In this document: positions 4,307 through 7,044 of the stretch, in pieces
Layout: every line of letters begins with the position of its first letter
Position numbering within the stretch: the first letter of the stretch is position 1
NCBI GenBank assembly: GCA_003511125.1
Contig: DOJV01000033.1
Coordinates: 1 to 7,044 of the forward strand
Direction of reading: 5' to 3'
Length of the DNA stretch: 7,044 bases
Source of the DNA: Candidatus Uhrbacteria bacterium
GTDB lineage: Bacteria; Patescibacteriota; Patescibacteriia; UBA9934; GWF2-40-263
The notes under the pieces: model-generated
Seen by the model: the letters and a program-made list of their open reading frames with translations, nothing else
Databases searched by the model: none
Told to the model about the DNA's origin: nothing
Position numbers and translations under genes: made by a program

Positions 4307-6040
4307 TTAATTTCTTTCTTCCAAATATTTCAAGTAGCAATCGTAACAATAAGCGTGTTTTTCTCTAAAAGTCCGATTAATTCCAACCAACATCCCAACG
4401 CCGCATTTTTCGCAATTCTTTTTTTCAAAGGTTCCGAAGTTGGACATAAAAAGCAGATCACGAATACGAACGGAAAAATGTTTTCGTGGTGGGGCAATAT
4501 GGTGCTTGCGGTAAAATTCCACTTCAGCTTTCAAAAAAGCAAATGGACGGCCGGCTTCGGAGTCTTCAATCGGTTGGCCAATCCAATCATCGGTAAGATT
4601 TTCGATATCGGCCGGAACCTCGTCGGATTTTTTAATGGTTTTTCCGGTCATTCGAATTTCACCGAAAGCCCCATCGGCCCCGACCTCGAAACGAGGAGCG
4701 CCAATAATGTCCCAATCGTTAAGATCAGCCCCTAAATAAACAACCGGACCGCTTTCCGGAAAATAAGAAAAAGTAAAAGCCATTGGAAGTGGCCTACCGT
4801 ATTCGCCGCGTTCGAGCATGGAACATTTCAACTCATCGATTTTTTTCCAATATTCATCTTCGGAATACTCTTGATTAAAAATTGAATATTTTTTGTTTCT
4901 TAAACCAACACAACCGAAACAATGAGTACAATCATAACAATTAAAACAATATTCGCAATCGTCGCTTCGCACCATACTGCCGCAAAATTTACTGTTGGCG
5001 GTCTGGCTGGCCGGACCGGTTTGATAACAGTTTTCTGCGGGGAAAACACAACTAAAGGCATTGCCACGGGCGCCACCGAAAATGCCGTAACAATAATAAT
5101 TATCAAAACTATCTAAACCATAAGTACTGCGCACGCAATTACCGCACCTGATCAAATAATCGCCGGTGGAATTTTCTGATTGAATGTTAAAATTTTCCGG
5201 CCAAACACCTTGTTGATTAACCAAGTCGACAAATTTTTTAAAAGTTTCTTCCAAAATAAAATAATTTCCTAAATTAACTTCGGTAACTTTTTTATTCCAT
5301 TCTTCTTCGGTCAGTTGTTGATTGAAAAAAACGAACTTTTTATTTCGCTGATTGGTGGCACCAAAACAACATTCGCAATTTCGACAATCAAAAATAAAAT
5401 CACAATCCGAACAATCAACCGATTCCAAAGCAAACTTACAATTAAAAAGACGAACACTGTTGGCCACTCGATAACACTCGGTCAGGTTATCAATTCCCTT
5501 ACAATCAACGCAACGATCGGCATTATCCGTATCCAAAACATAAACCGAATCTTTGGCCGTACAGGCCGAAACAAAATAACTGTTTTTGTCGCCGCGCGAA
5601 ACCGTGGTAATGGAATTTTCAGGCTCAACTGCATTTCTGGTGGCATTGAGGGGAACTTTTAATTGCAACTCTCTAAACATTTCAAAAAAAGGACGATTTG
5701 AAGAAAAAGATAAATTAGTCTCGGAAAAATCTCGAGCAAACCAATCCTTATCGGGCAAGACGCGAATACCCGTGGCAGGATGAACATAAGTCAAAACAGG
5801 TTCACCAGTATCAAAATTTTTGTTCCACCACCATTGATAAACCGTAAAAAAAGCTGCCAAGTGCCACAACCGAACTTTTGGCGAATACGGCGACGATGGC
5901 ACATTGAAACGCTTGAACCAGCTGATTTCTTCCTCATCCATAAACCACTTTTCGCCGGTCATGGCACAGGTGCGCTCACCGGGTTTGGTGGTGTCGAGGA
6001 TGGTTTTGATTTTAGTATCGAAATTTGGGGTGCGTGACAT
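4307..6040 (-). CDS. Cysteine-rich repeat protein of the CPR 'caib/baif'-labelled family
   Basis: A 577-residue soluble-looking protein with 29 cysteines and no signal peptide or membrane span. From memory, relatives are abundant in Parcubacteria-type genomes and often carry the name 'caib/baif family', which has no link to CoA transferases. Parts in order: an N-terminal region with TCAMTGEKW (24-32), where only C25 remains of what is usually a multi-cysteine zinc site; a linker rich in aromatic residues (60-130); cysteine block 1 (about 153-256); cysteine block 2 (about 299-405), with six Cys at every third residue from 362 to 377; a middle region (about 410-515); and a C-terminal CxxC-18-CxxC site (543, 546, 565, 568) that should bind zinc. 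The two blocks end alike: CFGATNQRNKKF and CFGCVGLRNKKY, each followed by an FNQ and an acidic helix. The function is unknown; metal binding or redox-independent scaffolding is plausible. The ATG directly follows a promoter; no SD. Confidence 0.88.
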   Translation of the reverse strand: MSRTPNFDTKIKTILDTTKPGERTCAMTGEKWFMDEEEISWFKRFNVPSSPYSPKVRLWHLAAFFTVYQWWWNKNFDTGEPVLTYVHPATGIRVLPDKDWFARDFSETNLSFSSNRPFFEMFRELQLKVPLNATRNAVEPENSITTVSRGDKNSYFVSACTAKDSVYVLDTDNADRCVDCKGIDNLTECYRVANSVRLFNCKFALESVDCSDCDFIFDCRNCECCFGATNQRNKKFVFFNQQLTEEEWNKKVTEVNLGNYFILEETFKKFVDLVNQQGVWPENFNIQSENSTGDYLIRCGNCVRSTYGLDSFDNYYCYGIFGGARGNAFSCVFPAENCYQTGPASQTANSKFCGSMVRSDDCEYCFNCYDCTHCFGCVGLRNKKYSIFNQEYSEDEYWKKIDELKCSMLERGEYGRPLPMAFTFSYFPESGPVVYLGADLNDWDIIGAPRFEVGADGAFGEIRMTGKTIKKSDEVPADIENLTDDWIGQPIEDSEAGRPFAFLKAEVEFYRKHHIAPPRKHFSVRIRDLLFMSNFGTFEKKNCEKCGVGMLVGINRTFREKHAYCYDCYLKYLEERN

Positions 6041-6049
6041 AATGGTTGA

Positions 6050-6078
6050 ATTTTAACCCAATTGATTGATTATGTAAA
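6050..6078 (-). promoter_or_regulatory. Promoter of the cysteine-rich gene, likely leaderless
   Basis: On the minus strand, TTTACA (6078-6073, five of six) and TAAAAT (6055-6050, five of six) are 17 bases apart. Nine bases separate the -10 from the ATG at 6040, so transcription should start 2-4 bases before the start codon. Confidence 0.75.
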
Positions 6079-6184
6079 AACGTCGTAAAGAAACGCCGAT
6101 CGGTGTAATTATTGAAGATCAGACAGTCCACGATGTGATGATTTTTGAGTTGTCATAGAAAAGAGCTGGAAAATAGGCAAATCT

Positions 6185-6213
6185 TTGACATTTTACACAA
6201 AAAATGTTAACTT
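6185..6213 (+). promoter_or_regulatory. Promoter with overlapping palindrome upstream of the 6387 gene
   Basis: TTGACA (6185-6190) is a perfect -35. Seventeen bases on is TAACTT (6208-6213), a weak -10 preceded by TGT, which helps as an extended -10. TTGACATTTT (6185-6194) and AAAATGTTAA (6201-6210) form a 10-bp inverted repeat with one G-T position. This repeat covers the -35 and spacer and is a possible operator. The predicted start is near 6220, exactly where the next hairpin begins. Confidence 0.5.
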
Positions 6214-6220
6214 TTAGCGT

Positions 6221-6272
6221 CCTGATGCGGGCTTTTGATCGCGCAAAATCGCGCCTAAAAGCCTTCATCAGG
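6221..6272 (+). repeat. Long imperfect hairpin in the leader
   Basis: CCTGATG (6221-6227) pairs with CATCAGG (6266-6272). After a two-base mismatch, GGCTTTT (6230-6236) pairs with AAAAGCC (6257-6263). After an asymmetric loop, GCGC (6241-6244) pairs with GCGC (6251-6254), giving 18 pairs in all. No T-run follows, so it is not an ordinary terminator. It would form the 5' end of the transcript if the promoter call is right. Confidence 0.8.
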
Positions 6273-6289
6273 GCATTCGCTGGCTTGGG

Positions 6290-6320
6290 GTTTGTTGACA
6301 CAATGTCGTGCGCAACAAAC
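6290..6320 (+). repeat. 8-bp inverted repeat in the leader
   Basis: GTTTGTTG (6290-6297) and CAACAAAC (6313-6320) are perfect complements, and CAC (6299-6301) can pair with GTG (6308-6310) inside. It stands between the two copies of the 14-base direct repeat. Confidence 0.75.
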
Positions 6321-6358
6321 GGCACCCGCCAACCCATTCGCAGGCTTGCCTGAACACA

Positions 6359-6386
6359 CCGACACACCCGTCGGAGGAGGTATCAG
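6359..6386 (+). promoter_or_regulatory. Strong Shine-Dalgarno site adjoining a small hairpin
   Basis: GGAGGAGG (6373-6380) is a near-ideal SD, six bases before the ATG at 6387, and it fixes this start. CCGAC (6359-6363) pairs with GTCGG (6370-6374), so the stem overlaps the first two G of the SD. No other protein gene in the window has a recognisable SD. Confidence 0.85.
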
Positions 6387-7040
6387 ATGAAGGGTACGAC
6401 TGTTGCGGCCATCTTGGCCACGATCGCCAGCCTGGCCTGCGTCTTCGCCATGCAGGACCACGAGGCCACCTTCAATGTCCACCTGAGCCCGTCTTGGACA
6501 GGTTTCACCCTGTTCGTCGTGCTCTCCGTGGTCATCGCTCTGGTCTCGGTCAGTGTCTACGCCCACCGGCAGACCAACCGGGCGAACTCGCTGGACCAGA
6601 CCCTGAACGACCTGCGTTCCCGCCTCATCCAGGTCTTCGTGCAAGCAGAAATCGATGAGGTCGTCGAGGTTGGTGATCTCGACGGAGAAACCCACCTGGA
6701 ACTCAAGGCGTCGTGGCGAACCAGCCTCCACAACACCTTCGCCGAACTGCGCGAACTGCGTGCCGGAGACACCACCACCCAGGTCGAACTCACAGATCTG
6801 CGAACTCGCGTCGAAGCGGCCGAAGCGATCGTGAGCCGGATCGTCGAGTTCTATGACGGCCTGTGCCCGGGAGAAGTTGAAAGGTCTCCGAGCGAAAAGC
6901 TGAACATCGTCATCGAAGCGGTCATGGGCGCCGAGGTCGAACTCCAACGAGACGACGAACTCCTGTCCAAGTTCGATGTCTTGCACGCGCGTGTTCTGTC
7001 GATGACACGCTGTGCACTCCACGGATCAAGCGCAATTTAG
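6387..7040 (+). CDS. GC-rich two-span coiled-coil membrane protein of unknown family
   Basis: A 217-residue protein I do not recognise. Two hydrophobic spans (about 5-22 and 39-58) enclose a short loop, QDHEATFNVHLSPSW (23-37). The likely topology is a hairpin or a signal-anchor pair with a large C-terminal part, starting HRQTNR (60-65). That part is charged and helical, with coiled-coil-like segments at about 66-88 and 113-160 and a more acidic end to about 200. There are no catalytic motifs. Cysteines are at 18, 160 and 209. Third codon positions are mostly G or C, unlike all other genes in the window; this and the SD support the frame over a 255-codon frame on the other strand. The gene ends in TAG four bases before the window's edge, so downstream partners are not seen. 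A structural or signalling membrane role is possible, but nothing in the sequence decides it. Confidence 0.7.
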   Translation: MKGTTVAAILATIASLACVFAMQDHEATFNVHLSPSWTGFTLFVVLSVVIALVSVSVYAHRQTNRANSLDQTLNDLRSRLIQVFVQAEIDEVVEVGDLDGETHLELKASWRTSLHNTFAELRELRAGDTTTQVELTDLRTRVEAAEAIVSRIVEFYDGLCPGEVERSPSEKLNIVIEAVMGAEVELQRDDELLSKFDVLHARVLSMTRCALHGSSAI

Positions 7041-7044
7041 CTGG

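Larger units (their letters stand above)
6079..6386. other. Gene-free stretch with structured leader of the 6387 gene
   Basis: I see no full gene here. Bases 6078-6158 contain a 26-codon in-frame stretch without a start codon (see findings). After that come the promoter-like sequence and palindrome at 6185-6213, a long imperfect hairpin (6221-6272), a direct repeat (6274-6287 and 6335-6348), a hairpin (6290-6320), the short palindrome CAGGC-TT-GCCTG (6341-6352), a hairpin ending at the SD (6359-6374) and the SD itself. Base composition rises in GC from left to right across the stretch. Confidence 0.6.

Noticed and set aside
4355..6037. Several plus-strand open frames within 4307-6040
   Set aside because: They are antisense to the 577-residue cysteine-rich gene, have low-complexity products, and lack promoters or family motifs.
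6221..6272. Long hairpin as a terminator for an upstream plus-strand gene
   Set aside because: No T-run follows it and there is no complete plus-strand gene upstream to terminate.
6255..7022. 255-codon open frame on the minus strand opposite the last gene
   Set aside because: It mirrors the GC-rich plus-strand gene. The plus strand has the ideal SD, the G/C third positions and sensible membrane spans; the minus frame has none of these.
1..7044. Recoding of UGA as glycine, as in Gracilibacteria and Absconditabacteria
   Set aside because: No gene uses TGA as a stop, which raised the question. But all seven frames run to their expected ends with no internal TGA among many glycine codons, so the standard code is sufficient.

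Overview
The window most likely comes from a Patescibacteria/CPR-type bacterium, probably Parcubacteria-like. This is an inference from gene families remembered as common in that group: a cysteine-rich protein often labelled 'caib/baif family', and a secreted protein with RPG-TYLVK / YAV-GGILRWI repeats. Single dispersed tRNA genes, short intergenic gaps and a general lack of Shine-Dalgarno (SD) sequences fit the same picture. All seven genes read cleanly in the standard code. Stops are TAA, or TAG in the last gene, and no internal TGA occurs.

Layout from left to right: a terminator from an upstream unit (18-50); a consensus promoter and tRNA-Ile(GAU) (76-203); about 210 bases rich in small hairpins (204-416); a short MgtC/SapB membrane protein (417-866) followed closely by tRNA-Phe(GAA) (895-969); a two-gene unit of a secreted repeat protein (1051-2190) and a 71-residue PLDc_N-like membrane protein (2213-2428), closed by a perfect two-way palindrome terminator that also serves the convergent tRNA-Pro(UGG) (2474-2550, minus); a secreted, membrane-anchored protein of unknown family (2652-3521) followed closely by tRNA-Gly(UCC) (3540-3614); a PsbP/Mog1-like lipoprotein (3711-4256); and, convergent with it across a shared terminator, the 577-residue cysteine-rich protein (4307-6040, minus).

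From about 6080 on the sequence changes character. A 346-base gene-free stretch holds a promoter overlapped by a palindrome, a long imperfect hairpin, two smaller hairpins, a direct repeat and a strong SD. It leads into a GC-rich gene (6387-7040) for a two-membrane-span, coiled-coil protein that I do not recognise. This gene differs from all the others in base composition and in its ribosome-binding site.

The protein genes concern mainly the cell envelope: at least three exported or anchored proteins and three integral membrane proteins. The tRNA genes are interleaved with them, apparently sharing transcripts at mgtC/tRNA-Phe and at the 289-residue protein/tRNA-Gly. Several promoters sit so close to the start codon that the mRNAs should be leaderless or nearly so. 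The observations most worth following are the cysteine solenoid of the 577-residue protein, the leaderless promoter pattern, the inverted repeat around tRNA-Phe, and the structured leader and foreign-looking gene at the right end.
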